The notes: generated by a model not told the origin, from the letters alone. Counted from the first letter of the stretch, positions 13,141-22,756 are shown. The stretch is DNA of 32,491 nt from Candidatus Regiella insecticola LSR1 (GCF_000143625.1 NZ_CM000957.1:1-32491); one strand, 5' to 3'. Numbers and translations: made by a program.

Positions 13141-15805
13141 TCAGCGTTCCAGTTCGGTGTCTTTAACCCGTGGGTTATCAACCGTTTGAACCTCTTTGAT
13201 TTTCAGTTTTGGCCCTTTTTCGCCACTGGCCACTTTATCCGCCAGTTTGTCCCGGACGCGGCTCATAAAGCGTTCTTTGTCGTCAGCGTTCATTGATTGA
13301 GATACTTTCTCAGCCAGTTTAACCGCTGTAATTTCGTTTACTAAATCGGGATGTTCTTTAACGATTTCCCGCGCTGGGCGTTCCTGATCGCGAATGGCAT
13401 CAGCTTTGACCTGCCAGCTATTACGGAACGTATTGATAGTTTCCTTTTTGACTACTTTGCCCGTTTCGTCTTTAACATCTTTTTCAACGGTAACAGCTTT
13501 GCGGCCAAGGTTTTCTAACTCAACATGATCCCCCGGTTGAGCTTCACTCTCGGCCATGGCACGTTGTAAATCAACACTCCATGTTGTGCTTTGCTTACCA
13601 TCTGCGTTTTCCAGCGTTACATAGTAATTATCTTTGTTGTCTTTCTTATGTTCATAAGGGGCCGCGCCATGCTCAACCAACTTACCGGCCAGCTTATTAA
13701 CCTTTTCTTCAGTTTCAGCTTTAGCACCCTCATTTTTGCCTTGTGTCGTACTGTTTGACTCATTGGTGCCGGTTTTGGACGTAGGGGCTTCGGATTGAGT
13801 TTTTGACATTGTACCGGAAGGGGCAGAAGGTGACGTTTTCACGTTATCAGCAATTTCACGCGCTTCAACTTCGTTAATGTTGCGCTCACCGGCTACTTTT
13901 TTCAGACGTGCTAAATCCTCTTCTTTTGGCTTGTAGCCATGGGCTGTTAGTCCTCTGGCCGTAGCCTGTAACCATGCTTCACGCCTAAAATCTTCAGTAC
14001 CTTTTACTTGGATCTCAGTCCAGCCACGTGCTTCAGCAATATCAATCATGGAACCAGCTACTTGGCTATTGCTCAGTTTGGTTTGAAGCTTTGCGCCTTT
14101 GTCCACAAAGGCCAGTGAGTCCGGGCGATTTTGGAAATAATATTTACCCTCGACCTCAATATAAGACTTGGCCACTCTATCGGGCACTACGGGCTTATAA
14201 GAGCTGTCTTCAAAATAGTCCTGATCTTGCGGCTGGCGTTTAAAAACTGGCTCTTCAGCGTCAGGTTCTACTTGCTTGAACTCTTCGCGTTTACGGCCCT
14301 CGCGTTCATCGTCTTCAGCTAACATATCCGCGGTAGAAACACGTGATGATGATAACCATGTTCTTACATCATCATCAGCCGTTTGGGCCTTTTCCTGTTC
14401 TATGTGCGTGTGCGGCTCGATGCTGTTTTCTGCATCGGCGTTCTGTTCGGCAGTGGCCACAGGAGTTGGCGCGGTGTTTTGTTCAGCGTAATACTGATCC
14501 ATATACTCTGCATACTCATCCTCTTCAGATTCATTCGGCTCTAAATTTATAGAGGAACGATTCACATTAAGGGCGGCGTCCATTTCTCTTTCAAAATCTT
14601 CAGTAATCACCGGGCCGGTATTTATTGCCTCATGTTCTTTATCAGCCATTGTTTCAGCCTTATGAGTATGTTCAGTAATGATTCCTTCAACCTGATCGCG
14701 AACGGCATCAAGCCCGCGTGATTGGTGAAGGTCGTTAAAGTCAGTCAAACCGCGCTCTTTTTCTTCAGCGGTAAACGCCGGTACGGTGAAAACACCATTT
14801 GCGATAGTGGCCGCTTCTTCAGCTTTGGCCATCCCTTTGTTAACGGCATTTTTGCGGTCGTCGTCACCAAGCACAACATGCAAGCTATCCGGGTATTTAT
14901 CTTTAAGCTTGTCAGCAACTTTAGGCAGGTTTCCCGCGTCAACGGTCATTACTACCGGGCGATTGGTGGCTTCGCTAATACTCGCCGCCGTTGAGTAACC
15001 TTCAGCATAGAGAACCGGCTCACCGTTTTTCAATTCACCGCCAACCACAAAAAAATTACCGGTTTTCTGGCCGTTCTTCTTCAGCGATTTGAAACCATTG
15101 GCGCTGATACGTTGCAGGGTACGAACTTCGCCTTCTTCGTTGACCAGTGGAATAACCACCCGGTTTTTCTTATCAGCTTTAACGCCGGGGAATGCTTTTA
15201 CACCCTTATTAACCAAATATTCTTGGCTACCGTCAGCAACCGGCATCGCGTTATATACTTGGCCAGATCTCCGGGCGTTGTGCGCATCGTTGTAAGGCAT
15301 TCTCTCTATCAATGCGGTTTTGGGCCGCAATAGCACGTAAATGGGCTTGAGCTTCGGCGTCCACTTGCTGGCCAGTTGATACCCATTTAACGGGCTGGTC
15401 ATGGATTCGGTGATTCTGATACCATCCAGCCGGAACGCCGTCTAAGTAGCCAGCATAAACCCCGGTCTTTTCGCCTTTTTTATCGACAGCCGTTCTTACT
15501 CGGTGCTTTTTACCATCCATCACCGGCAAGCCATCCAGTTCAAAGCCTGCTTCAGCTAACGTAGCGCCAAATTCAGCCGCCGGATTATTATCCTGCACTG
15601 GATTACCTTTATGCTGATCTGGTAGCCACTTGCTTAACTTGCTCAAATCTGCACCCGGTTTAGCAAACCAGTGTTTCGCTTCCTCATCGAAGCCTAAAGC
15701 GTTTTCGCCGTTCTCTAACTTACCAGCCGCTTTTTTAGCTTCATTCCTTTCCTCAAAACTGACGATAAGGACGGTGTTCTTAGTTGCTAAGTTTGGTTCA
15801 TTCAT
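13141..15805 (-). pseudogene. TraC-like Toprim/LPD7 plasmid primase, one frameshift
   Basis: ATG 15805 with AAGGAG upstream. The first frame gives about 165 residues including an N-terminal single-domain module ('LGFDEEAKHWFAKPGADLSKLSKWL', DUF5710-like). Near 15300 the frame breaks: the first stops at 15251, while the other continues 'YNDAHNARRSGQVYNAMP', then a Toprim-type domain ('GEPVLYAEGYSTAASISEAT', 'LHVVLGDDDRK', 'GLTDFNDLHQ'). The remainder is a long acidic linker and a C-terminal LPD7-like region ('SYIEVEGKYYFQNRPDSLAFVDKG', 'QVAGSMIDIAEARGWTEIQVKG'). One inserted base near a GAGAGA run would restore about 888 residues. Such proteins are delivered to recipients to prime the incoming strand. 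Confidence 0.75.
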
Positions 15806-15819
15806 AGTGAATTACTCCT

Positions 15820-17748
15820 TTAAGCAGCTTCTAAGCCAGAGAAAAATTGATTAACTATGTTGTCCATCGCATCATCGGTAATATCCCCTTTAGGGATCTC
15901 AACCTTTGAAAAATCACAACTAAAATCATCAAGATTCAACTTGTCGATATTTTCAATGTCAGCAACGGTAACAGCGCGTTCCACAACTTCGGTTTTTGTC
16001 TCTTCAGCCTGTTCTACCCGGTTGCTCATAAAGGAAACTTCACCTTTTGGCCTGTTGGCCGGGTCAATAATTGTTACTTCAGGGGAAGGGAATTTAACGC
16101 CATCACGCCCATTACCTCTGGCTTCAAAAGTGGGATCTTTATACCAAGTAATTTTAGAGCATTGGATCGGAGGGCAATCCTCTAACAGAATAATTTCTTT
16201 GCTTTTCCCCATCTGTTTAAGTTCTTGAGGCATTAACAGTGCGCGGCCAGTTTCGCTGGTATTTTCTGAACCGCTGGCTCTCCCAATAGTAGAACGGCTG
16301 CGGGATCTGGCTTTCACTGTTTTAGTACCAAGAGACTCTGAAACTTCTTTGGCGATTTTAAGATTTTTTGGCGCAAAAACTATTTGTAACGCATGGTTAT
16401 CAATAAATGTTTCCGCTGCATCATGGCTATAGGTTTCTCGTAACTGCGCGGGGCTTTGGATTATTGGCAGCATCCGCAAACCGTAACCCGCAACATAGCT
16501 AATACCTTTTGACAGGATGTTAACTTTCCCCATGGCCGTGAACTCATCCATTAACATCAATACCTGATATTTAAGGTCGGGGTTTTGCTCCGGCAGTTCC
16601 CGCGTGTTCAGGTCTATGACTTGCTGGAAGAATAAGTTAATTAGAGGGGCCAAACGTTCTAAATCGTCTGGTGTAATGCCAACATAGATAGACATGCGGC
16701 GCTTACGCAGTTCACGCAAATCAAAGTCATTACCGCTGGTTACGGCATCGATCACCGGGTTATAGAAAAGTTCTAACGCCGAAGTAAAACCTTTACGGAC
16801 AGAACCACGTGTTTTATCTGGCGTGTCTAAATATTCTTTTAGGGCCAAGTAACATTCATCTGATAAAGGGGTTTCAGATTCTTGTCTGGCTTCCACAATT
16901 TCCGCCAGACGTTCATCACCCATGGTTAACTGGCGAAGGGCTTCACCCATTGTTATCGGCAGCTCTTCCGTCTCGATGAGGTAAAGCACCATACCTAACC
17001 AAAGAGAACGGGCCGATGATTGCCAAATTGGCGCTTCATTCTCAATCTTGGGAAACAACATCTGACCAATTTTCTGAATATCGTTAATGCGAAAATTGGG
17101 ATCGTCAGAAATATAAAAGAGTGGGTTCCAGCGGTGCGAACGGTAATCCCTTGGCGCAAGATTTAACAAAAAACAGTCTTGGCCATGACGAGAGCGAAAG
17201 CCGGAAGTTATATCCCAGTTCTCCTGTTTTATGTCCAGAACTACAACGCTATCACGCCATGAAAGAAGGTTAGGGACTACGATACTAACCCCTTTGCCTG
17301 AGCGAGTTGGCGCGGCCATCAAAACGTGTTGAGAACCGGAAAATACAAGGTACTGCATGAAAAGGCCCATAAAGCCTTTTTTTACGCCGACGATAATACC
17401 ATCATCACTGAATAAACCAGCCTCGCGGATCTCACGACTGTTAGCCCAGCGAGCGTTACCATGCAACGGGGTTTTCTTCGGTAGAAGTGGCAGGAAGCAA
17501 GGCAACGCAGTAATAATTAAACCTCCAACCAAAGACCCCATCAGACATAGATTAGTTTTAGGTATATCGCCGTAATAGTACCAGTATTGGTATAGAGTAA
17601 AGGGCGTGGCATCTTTGGCCTCATACCCATTACCCGCCATGAATATAGCTCCGCCAATCCAAGTCGCAACCACTAAAAAAATAAGCGGTAAGCTAATCAG
17701 CAGCAGGATTTTAAGCCACCAAAATATTTTGTTTGAACTCTGGCTCAT
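15820..17748 (-). CDS. virD4: VirD4/TraG-type coupling protein
   Basis: 642 residues from ATG 17748 (GGAG eight bases upstream). Two N-terminal transmembrane helices ('ILLLISLPLIFLVVATWIGGA', 'LMGSLVGGLIITALPCFLPLL'), then the P-loop 'APTRSGKGVS' near residue 145 and Walker B 'VLMLMDEFTAMG'. It couples the relaxosome to the secretion channel at the inner membrane. The gene starts inside the end of virB11 (38 bp overlap), indicating one transcript. An upstream extension to 17886 is open but runs through virB11. Intact. Confidence 0.93.
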   Translation of the reverse strand: MSQSSNKIFWWLKILLLISLPLIFLVVATWIGGAIFMAGNGYEAKDATPFTLYQYWYYYGDIPKTNLCLMGSLVGGLIITALPCFLPLLPKKTPLHGNARWANSREIREAGLFSDDGIIVGVKKGFMGLFMQYLVFSGSQHVLMAAPTRSGKGVSIVVPNLLSWRDSVVVLDIKQENWDITSGFRSRHGQDCFLLNLAPRDYRSHRWNPLFYISDDPNFRINDIQKIGQMLFPKIENEAPIWQSSARSLWLGMVLYLIETEELPITMGEALRQLTMGDERLAEIVEARQESETPLSDECYLALKEYLDTPDKTRGSVRKGFTSALELFYNPVIDAVTSGNDFDLRELRKRRMSIYVGITPDDLERLAPLINLFFQQVIDLNTRELPEQNPDLKYQVLMLMDEFTAMGKVNILSKGISYVAGYGLRMLPIIQSPAQLRETYSHDAAETFIDNHALQIVFAPKNLKIAKEVSESLGTKTVKARSRSRSTIGRASGSENTSETGRALLMPQELKQMGKSKEIILLEDCPPIQCSKITWYKDPTFEARGNGRDGVKFPSPEVTIIDPANRPKGEVSFMSNRVEQAEETKTEVVERAVTVADIENIDKLNLDDFSCDFSKVEIPKGDITDDAMDNIVNQFFSGLEAA

Positions 17749-18748
17749 AATAGATCTCCGAAATATATCGACGGCCTTGATGGTTTTGGAATTGAACAAT
17801 AATGTCGATGCAACTAAACAGAAGCTGTTTAATATCCTCACGTGACATTGTTCCGCCGCTTTGGCTTTCCTTAATGAACAAAACAAGCTGTTCTATGGCC
17901 ATTCGCGGGTTAGTACCATGCATGGACGTTATAGAACCGGGATGGCCACTATTGACGTTACGCAGGTAATAGAACGCCTCATCACCACGTATCAACTCGG
18001 CAACAAATACGCGATCTGGTTTCATGCGAAGAGAACTTTCTAAAAGATGTTGCTGGGTAACATCAGCAATACCTTGGCCACCGGCGCTATAAAACAGAGG
18101 CACAACGTTTTTATGTGTTAGGTATAGCTTCAGCTCGTCTACGTTCTCGATGGTGATCAGTCTTTCATCATCGGGTACAAGCTGAAGCAATGAACGCATG
18201 AACGTTGTTTTACCTGAACCTGTAGCGCCGGAAACGATCATATTCTGGCGATGCTTAATCGCCAGCGTGAGGAACTCTTTAAAACGTCTGGCGTTTTTTA
18301 GCTCGATAAGTTCTCGCTCAAAGTCACGCAGGCCCACAACGTCCGTTACGATGTGATCGAATGCACCGTCACGCTCGTAATCATCCAACGTTCTGATCAC
18401 GTCAGAAGGTTTACGGATAGTCAGGCTGTAACGGTCGCTCAGTGTCGCCGGTGGCCGCACAATCTGGATACGTTCTCCATAGGGTAATGTTGCGGAAACA
18501 ATCGGTTTACGTTCGTCAAATGACTGGCCAGAGTAGGTGGCCGTAAGCTTTGATATGTCAGCGCAGGCCGCAAAATCTAACTTTGGTACGTTATGAAACT
18601 GCCACCCTTTCCGGCCTTCAGTAATGACCTCTCCGGGTTTATTGACCACCACTTCAGTAACCCCATCTTCGTTTAAAAAGGGCTGGAGTACCCGAAGGTA
18701 CTCCAAAAGTGATGAACCTTTAGCATTAGTAGGCTGCTTTAAGGTCAT
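17711..18748 (-). CDS. virB11: VirB11 traffic ATPase
   Basis: 345 residues, hexameric ATPase of the T4SS. Walker A 'GATGSGKT' at 174-181, Asp box 'ITIENVDELKL', Walker B region 'DRVFVAELIRGDEA', His box 'NSGHPGSITSMHG'. N-terminal domain with 'DGVTEVVVNKPGE'. It starts inside virB10 (23 bp overlap). Intact and of normal length. Confidence 0.95.
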   Translation of the reverse strand: MTLKQPTNAKGSSLLEYLRVLQPFLNEDGVTEVVVNKPGEVITEGRKGWQFHNVPKLDFAACADISKLTATYSGQSFDERKPIVSATLPYGERIQIVRPPATLSDRYSLTIRKPSDVIRTLDDYERDGAFDHIVTDVVGLRDFERELIELKNARRFKEFLTLAIKHRQNMIVSGATGSGKTTFMRSLLQLVPDDERLITIENVDELKLYLTHKNVVPLFYSAGGQGIADVTQQHLLESSLRMKPDRVFVAELIRGDEAFYYLRNVNSGHPGSITSMHGTNPRMAIEQLVLFIKESQSGGTMSREDIKQLLFSCIDIIVQFQNHQGRRYISEIYYEPEFKQNILVA

Positions 18749-19910
18749 ACACCCCCCTGAAGTCGAGATCGCGAGCTACAAAGATAGAAATATTGTCACC
18801 CTGATTTTTGGTTAACGTTGGCGGTATGTTGATCGAGTTTTCCAGCGCAATACTCGCGGAATCTCGCGCTGTTTGTGCAGTATCGCCAAAGTTATATTGG
18901 TTGCCATTGCTACCATTGTTGGCGCTATTGGCCGCGTAAGTAACAACGCCGTTAACCGTAGTTAACAGAATGGCGCTACCGAACCGTTCCCAAAAGTGCG
19001 TATCAACGAAGCCATCAAGACCAGATCGGCCAAGGGCATCAGTACCCGGCGAATCCAGTTTGACCAACACCCCTTTAGGCGTTTCTATACGAGTCCAGAG
19101 AACGAAAATCCGCGCCTGTCCTCTCTTTATGCCGCCTTGATACTGGCCAACAATTTTTGAACCCTTTTCCAGCAGCAAAACTTTCTTGTCTATACTGTAG
19201 ACATCATCAGTTAAACGGCAGGCGGTCATTCCGGGTACATCACTACTAATTGCTGTTTCCAATGCACAATTAAGGAACGTGCCTTGCGTAATAAAATAAC
19301 TTCTGTCTACTAACAGGCTTGCACTGCTACCGTTAACCTCCGTACCTTTAAGCCGGTTAGATAGGCTATCAGCGCGGTCAGTTTCAGAGAGTGAGCTATT
19401 TCCCTCCTGTACCTCTCCGGCCAATTGAACGGGTTGGCCATTACCTGCTTTCTGTCCGGGTTGCTGGGGTTTAGAAATATTGCCAAATGCCAGAATAGAG
19501 CTAGCCCGCTTGCGTTCATCTGGTGTCTGCTCGTGCTTCCCATTGCCACCAGTTCCCGAAGCTGAAGACGGCGGCGGTGCGATTTTCCCTGTATTCAACA
19601 TCCTGTATTCTTTTGGCGTTTCAGTTTTCGGCGGTGCTGGCGGTGGCGGTAACGTTGGCGGTAGGCCAAGCCGGTTGGCTACTCCGGTGTTACCAGCAAG
19701 CTTAGGCGGTTTATCTTCTTCACTACTTTTAAAGCCACCATTTACCGCTATTAACGCCAGAATAACGAGGATCCCAATAATGCCTACTACGATTTTTTGC
19801 CCGATACCAGAAGCCTTACCCGTTTTCCGATTTTTGGAAATCGAAGGCATACCACGATCAGCGTCTTCCTGTTCGATATCTGTATCTAAGTCGTCGCGGT
19901 CTTTAGCCAT
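18726..19910 (-). CDS. virB10: VirB10 T4SS core scaffold
   Basis: 394 residues. Short cytoplasmic N-terminus, one transmembrane helix at about 39-57 ('KIVVGIIGILVILALIAVN'), a proline-rich periplasmic stretch ('PPTLPPPPAPP'), and the C-terminal beta-barrel domain ('GTFLNCALETAISSDVPG', 'DALGRSGLDGFVDTHFWERFG'). Spans both membranes with VirB7 and VirB9. Its ATG shares one base with the virB9 stop (TAATG). Intact. Confidence 0.94.
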   Translation of the reverse strand: MAKDRDDLDTDIEQEDADRGMPSISKNRKTGKASGIGQKIVVGIIGILVILALIAVNGGFKSSEEDKPPKLAGNTGVANRLGLPPTLPPPPAPPKTETPKEYRMLNTGKIAPPPSSASGTGGNGKHEQTPDERKRASSILAFGNISKPQQPGQKAGNGQPVQLAGEVQEGNSSLSETDRADSLSNRLKGTEVNGSSASLLVDRSYFITQGTFLNCALETAISSDVPGMTACRLTDDVYSIDKKVLLLEKGSKIVGQYQGGIKRGQARIFVLWTRIETPKGVLVKLDSPGTDALGRSGLDGFVDTHFWERFGSAILLTTVNGVVTYAANSANNGSNGNQYNFGDTAQTARDSASIALENSINIPPTLTKNQGDNISIFVARDLDFRGVYDLKAAY

Positions 19911-20464
19911 TACTGCGCCCCTCCCTTAATTACACGCTTAACGCCGGGTGACGTTGTGCCGTTGGTATTGATTAATCCATGAGGGTTGAAAGATTCGTTG
20001 TAGACGTTGGCAATATATTTGCCGTTGCGTAAAACAAACCTAGGAGCCACTTTTTCAACAATCATGGTATCCGGGTGATCGGAATCCATCGTTGGGTTCA
20101 GAAGTGTTTCAGAGCCATCAGCATGTTTAATGTAGATAGCGGGAATCGAGGTATTGCCGGAAAACTTGAAGTAGGTAAAACGGCCATCATCATAAGCACG
20201 CCAAGGAGAAACTTCACGAGAACCGAATATCCAATAGTTCCAGTTTGTCCAAGCGTTAGGCGCTTTTTCGTTCATCCGCTCTTTCAGTCTGCGAGCATCT
20301 TCTTCAGCTACACGCCGCGCCGCTTCGTCCTGCGGATAACGGAAGTTCACCTGAAAATACATATCGCCGGTTTTCTTGTCAGTTGCCGATAAGTCAAACG
20401 TGTATACGCGCCGGTCAGTTAAAACCGTCATGTTTGTAGTGGCCTGATCGCCCTTTGGTTTAAT
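19910..20464 (-). pseudogene. virB9: VirB9, C-terminal part (split by IS)
   Basis: Reading from the IS edge the frame gives 'KPKGDQATTNMTVLTDRRVYTFDLSA' in two short overlaps, then 'DMYFQVNFRYPQDEA', 'NWNYWIFGSREVSPWRAYDDGRFTYFKF' and 'ADGSETLLNPTM', the typical VirB9 C-terminal domain. Joined to 21376-21645 it makes a full-length VirB9 of about 274 residues. An internal ATG (20431) could start a fragment, but it lacks the signal peptide needed for export to the outer-membrane core. Confidence 0.88.
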
Positions 20465-21375
20465 AGACCTCTTCGGAAACTATCATTTATCTAATTTCCA
20501 TGTTATAAATTGCAGCAATCAGATTAAATCTTAATCCAAAACGTTTTCGCCTGTTTCGATAACGGTCTGATACAATTTTAAATCTTTTAATCATACCAAT
20601 GACATGTTCGTTTAATACACGCTGGCTTGATAACGCACGATTGTTGCGTTTATCTTCTTTTGTTAAGGGATTTTTCTTTGTCTTTTTCTTAGGCAACGCC
20701 GAGTTTGAATGAATCTTGCCAAGCCCTTGGTAACCTGTATCGGTAACTGTTTTGATGTCAGGATGTATTCGCACACCAGACTCCTTAAACAACCTAAAAT
20801 CATGGCGCCTCCCATTCGTAAAGCTTGTACAGATGACTGCTTTACTTTTTTTATCAACGAGCACTTGTGTTTTTAAGGTGTGTCGTTTCTTTTTTCCTGA
20901 GTAAAACGGCTTTTGTTTTTTTGGGGACGTTCAATCGGCGTTTCTGTGGCATCAATAAGAACCAGCTCATACTCCCTATCCCTTTTTAATACAGCTTTGC
21001 GTCCAGGTAGGGCAAAATCAGGATGCTTTATTAGCGTATTCTCTATCCATTTAATCGTTTCATAGCATGTGCTCTCACTCACGCCATAGCTTTGGCTGAC
21101 ATGAAAATAAGTGCGATATTCTCGTATATACTCCAGTGCCATTAATAAGCGCTCTTCTAAACCCCGCTTGGGTTTCCGACCTCCTTTCCCTTGCTTACTC
21201 TTATCTGCTTCATTCAATATCTTTATCATCTTTTCAAATGTACTGCGTTTAACACCCGTTAAGCGACGAAATTTTTCCTCTTCCAGTACTTTTATTACTT
21301 CATATTTCATGGCGGCTCCTTGTTCAGGAGTGTTTTACCAAAATTCCTCATGAATGCTAGTTTCCGAAGAGGTCT
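20465..21375 (-). mobile_element. IS5-family insertion sequence, 911 bp
   Basis: Ends are near-perfect inverted repeats beginning AGACCTCTTCGGAAACTA (differences start at base 19: TCATT versus GCATT). Flanks carry a 3 bp direct repeat, AAT on the + strand (20462-20464, 21376-21378). Removing the element and one AAT restores the virB9 frame '...NHIFIKPKGDQ'. It encodes one transposase in two frames. Complete and likely recent. Confidence 0.9.
20487..21310 (-). CDS. IS5-family DDE transposase made by -1 frameshifting
   Basis: First frame 21310-20873 (145 aa) has an N-terminal HTH domain ('RLTGVKRSTFEKMIKIL', 'YFHVSQSYGVSESTCYETI') and the first catalytic Asp in 'LIDATETPIERP'. Second frame 20487-20925 continues 'KPFYSGKKKRHTLKTQVLVDKKS', second Asp 'TVTDTGYQGL', Glu in 'RVLNEHVIGMIKRFK'. 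The switch lies at A_AAA_AAC (20915-20921), a classical -1 slippery heptamer, so programmed frameshifting is likely; a mutation is the alternative. The ribosome site AGGAG sits in a hairpin CTCCT-gaaca-AGGAG (21316-21330) that would block translation from outside transcripts. Confidence 0.85.
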
Positions 21376-21645
21376 AATGAATATATGGTTTTCTACTGGC
21401 GCAACGTCCCAAGCGTCCGGGTCGCCCATCGCTATGCTGCTAATGCTTTCGCCTGGGGCAAACTGAATATCGGTTGAATAACCATAGTGGCCAACCAATT
21501 TAACGACCTGCTCATGGTTGTATGAGATAAACTTAACTCGTTTGTCATAAGCGCCACCTCTTGGAACTTCAAGTGCGAACGCCGTAGAAGAAAAAATACC
21601 GAGCACGAGAAGAACCGATAAGGTGGTTTTATTAAGCGAACGCAT
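21376..21645 (-). pseudogene. virB9: VirB9, N-terminal part (split by IS)
   Basis: Signal peptide 'TTLSVLLVLGIFSSTAFA' followed by 'LEVPRGGAYDKRVKFISYN' and 'VVKLVGHYGYSTDIQFAPGESISSIAMGDPDAW', the VirB9 N-terminal domain, ending at 'VENHIFI' where the IS begins. The frame runs on into the IS to a stop at 21307, giving a 112 aa truncated product. A strong AGGAGG within the last codons of virB8 starts translation. Confidence 0.9.
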
Positions 21646-21647
21646 AA

Positions 21648-22406
21648 TTAACCTCCTTCCTGATCTTTGCGGTAGCTAATAACCTGAAAACCAACCGGGT
21701 TTATCAGGCGATCATCCACCTTGATTGGCTCTTTACGGTAAACGAAAGAAATAGTCGCAGCCCAATGAGTTGTTGCTGGCGTTTCACCCTCTTTTTTTAC
21801 CGTGGCCGTGTAGCGTACTAAGGCGGTATATACCGTTTCACCGAACTGATCTTTCTCGCCCTTCTCTGGTTTCACTCCACCTTTACCGTTCAGGTAGGTA
21901 ATGGCAGGATTGACCTTAATATCAACCTCAGTGGTTTCACCATAAATTTTAATGGGCGCATAAGGGTTAACTTTGGGATTGGTATAGTCAGCGTATTGTT
22001 GCTGAATGGCACCGTCTGACAACATGCCAACCTGAAGGCGATCATCTTCGCGGGTATTCCAGTGGTAGCCTTCGCGGTGGTTAATATATTTAGCCAACCA
22101 GTAACGGCTCATTACTTGTTCGGTAGCCTCATCCATGTTTTTTAAGTTGCTGATTACCTCAGTTTCGCCGGTAGTGTCATTAATACGCACAATTGAATTT
22201 TCGATTGTTTTCAGAGGCATCATTGTAGAAATTGCAATCGCCTGAACAATTACAACGCCGGTCATAGCCCAAAATGCCGACCAAGCTCTACGGGCTGATT
22301 TCTTTTCTCTGACAATCTCAGATTCGTCCCAGCTTTTAGCCTCATCAAAGTAATCCTTGTCGGTTACTTTTTTTTCTTTGGCAGGGGCTGCTTTTTTATT
22401 GGCCAT
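21648..22406 (-). CDS. virB8: VirB8 inner-membrane T4SS protein
   Basis: 252 residues from ATG 22406 (GGAG at seven bases). The upstream TTG (22412) is possible but not needed. Cytoplasmic basic tail, one transmembrane helix at about 42-62 ('WSAFWAMTGVVIVQAIAI'), then the periplasmic VirB8 domain ('YWLAKYINHREGYHWNT', 'ADYTNPKVNPYAPIKIYG', 'INPVGFQVISYRKDQ'). Overlaps the virB7 end. Intact. Confidence 0.93.
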   Translation of the reverse strand: MANKKAAPAKEKKVTDKDYFDEAKSWDESEIVREKKSARRAWSAFWAMTGVVIVQAIAISTMMPLKTIENSIVRINDTTGETEVISNLKNMDEATEQVMSRYWLAKYINHREGYHWNTREDDRLQVGMLSDGAIQQQYADYTNPKVNPYAPIKIYGETTEVDIKVNPAITYLNGKGGVKPEKGEKDQFGETVYTALVRYTATVKKEGETPATTHWAATISFVYRKEPIKVDDRLINPVGFQVISYRKDQEGG

Positions 22407-22614
22407 GCGCAAACTCCTTCAGTTGCTGTACCTGTTTCTTATTCACTTCCTTGTACTTTGAGCTGACGGCATTAATCTGTTCTTGCGTAACAATTGCCGG
22501 GTTAATCGGAACCATGCCGCGCCCATCGTCTACAGCTTCAGCAGGTGGCGGTGGCGTGAGACTGCAAGCCCCAAGTGTGAAAGTGAGTGCGATTACTGCT
22601 AGAGATTTCTTCAT
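22396..22614 (-). CDS. virB7: VirB7-like lipoprotein
   Basis: 72 residues with a lipoprotein signal ('MKKSLAVIALTFTLGAC', lipobox LGAC, lipidated Cys17), then a Pro-rich stretch and a charged helical tail. Size, position before virB8, and signal fit VirB7, the outer-membrane anchor of VirB9. AAGGA precedes the ATG. First gene after the terminator and operator at 22639-22710. Confidence 0.8.
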   Translation of the reverse strand: MKKSLAVIALTFTLGACSLTPPPPAEAVDDGRGMVPINPAIVTQEQINAVSSKYKEVNKKQVQQLKEFAHGQ

Positions 22615-22638
22615 TCAATCGTTCCTTATCAAGTTGCG

Positions 22639-22675
22639 TTATGATAATCAATATAGTGTATTTTGATTATCATAA
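22639..22675 (-). promoter_or_regulatory. 13 bp inverted repeat operator at the virB7 promoter
   Basis: TTATGATAATCAA (22639-22651) and TTGATTATCATAA (22663-22675), perfect arms around an 11 bp AT-rich spacer that can hold the -10 of a leftward promoter (candidate -35 TTGCAT at 22675-22680). The core TTGATTATCA also occurs at 28141-28151, before the head of the virB operon. Confidence 0.6.
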
Positions 22676-22678
22676 TGC

Positions 22679-22706
22679 AAAAAAATGATAAGGGGAATTT
22701 CCCCTT
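22679..22706 (-). terminator. Intrinsic terminator after virB6
   Basis: Minus strand AAGGGG-AAATT-CCCCTT stem, extended by ATGA/TCAT, followed by seven T (22679-22685). It splits the T4SS genes into two transcripts: virB2-virB6 and virB7-primase. Confidence 0.8.
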
Positions 22707-22756
22707 CATCATTCGATTTGTGCGTTTTTTTTATATACAATAAAAAGGCTTCACTG

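Noticed and set aside
13430..15340. Several + strand frames of 60-90 codons across the primase-like gene
   Set aside because: Shadows of the minus-strand gene; no ribosome sites or domains.
17749..17886. 46-residue extension of VirD4
   Set aside because: Lies inside virB11 coding sequence; ATG 17748 has a good ribosome site and the first membrane helix follows it.
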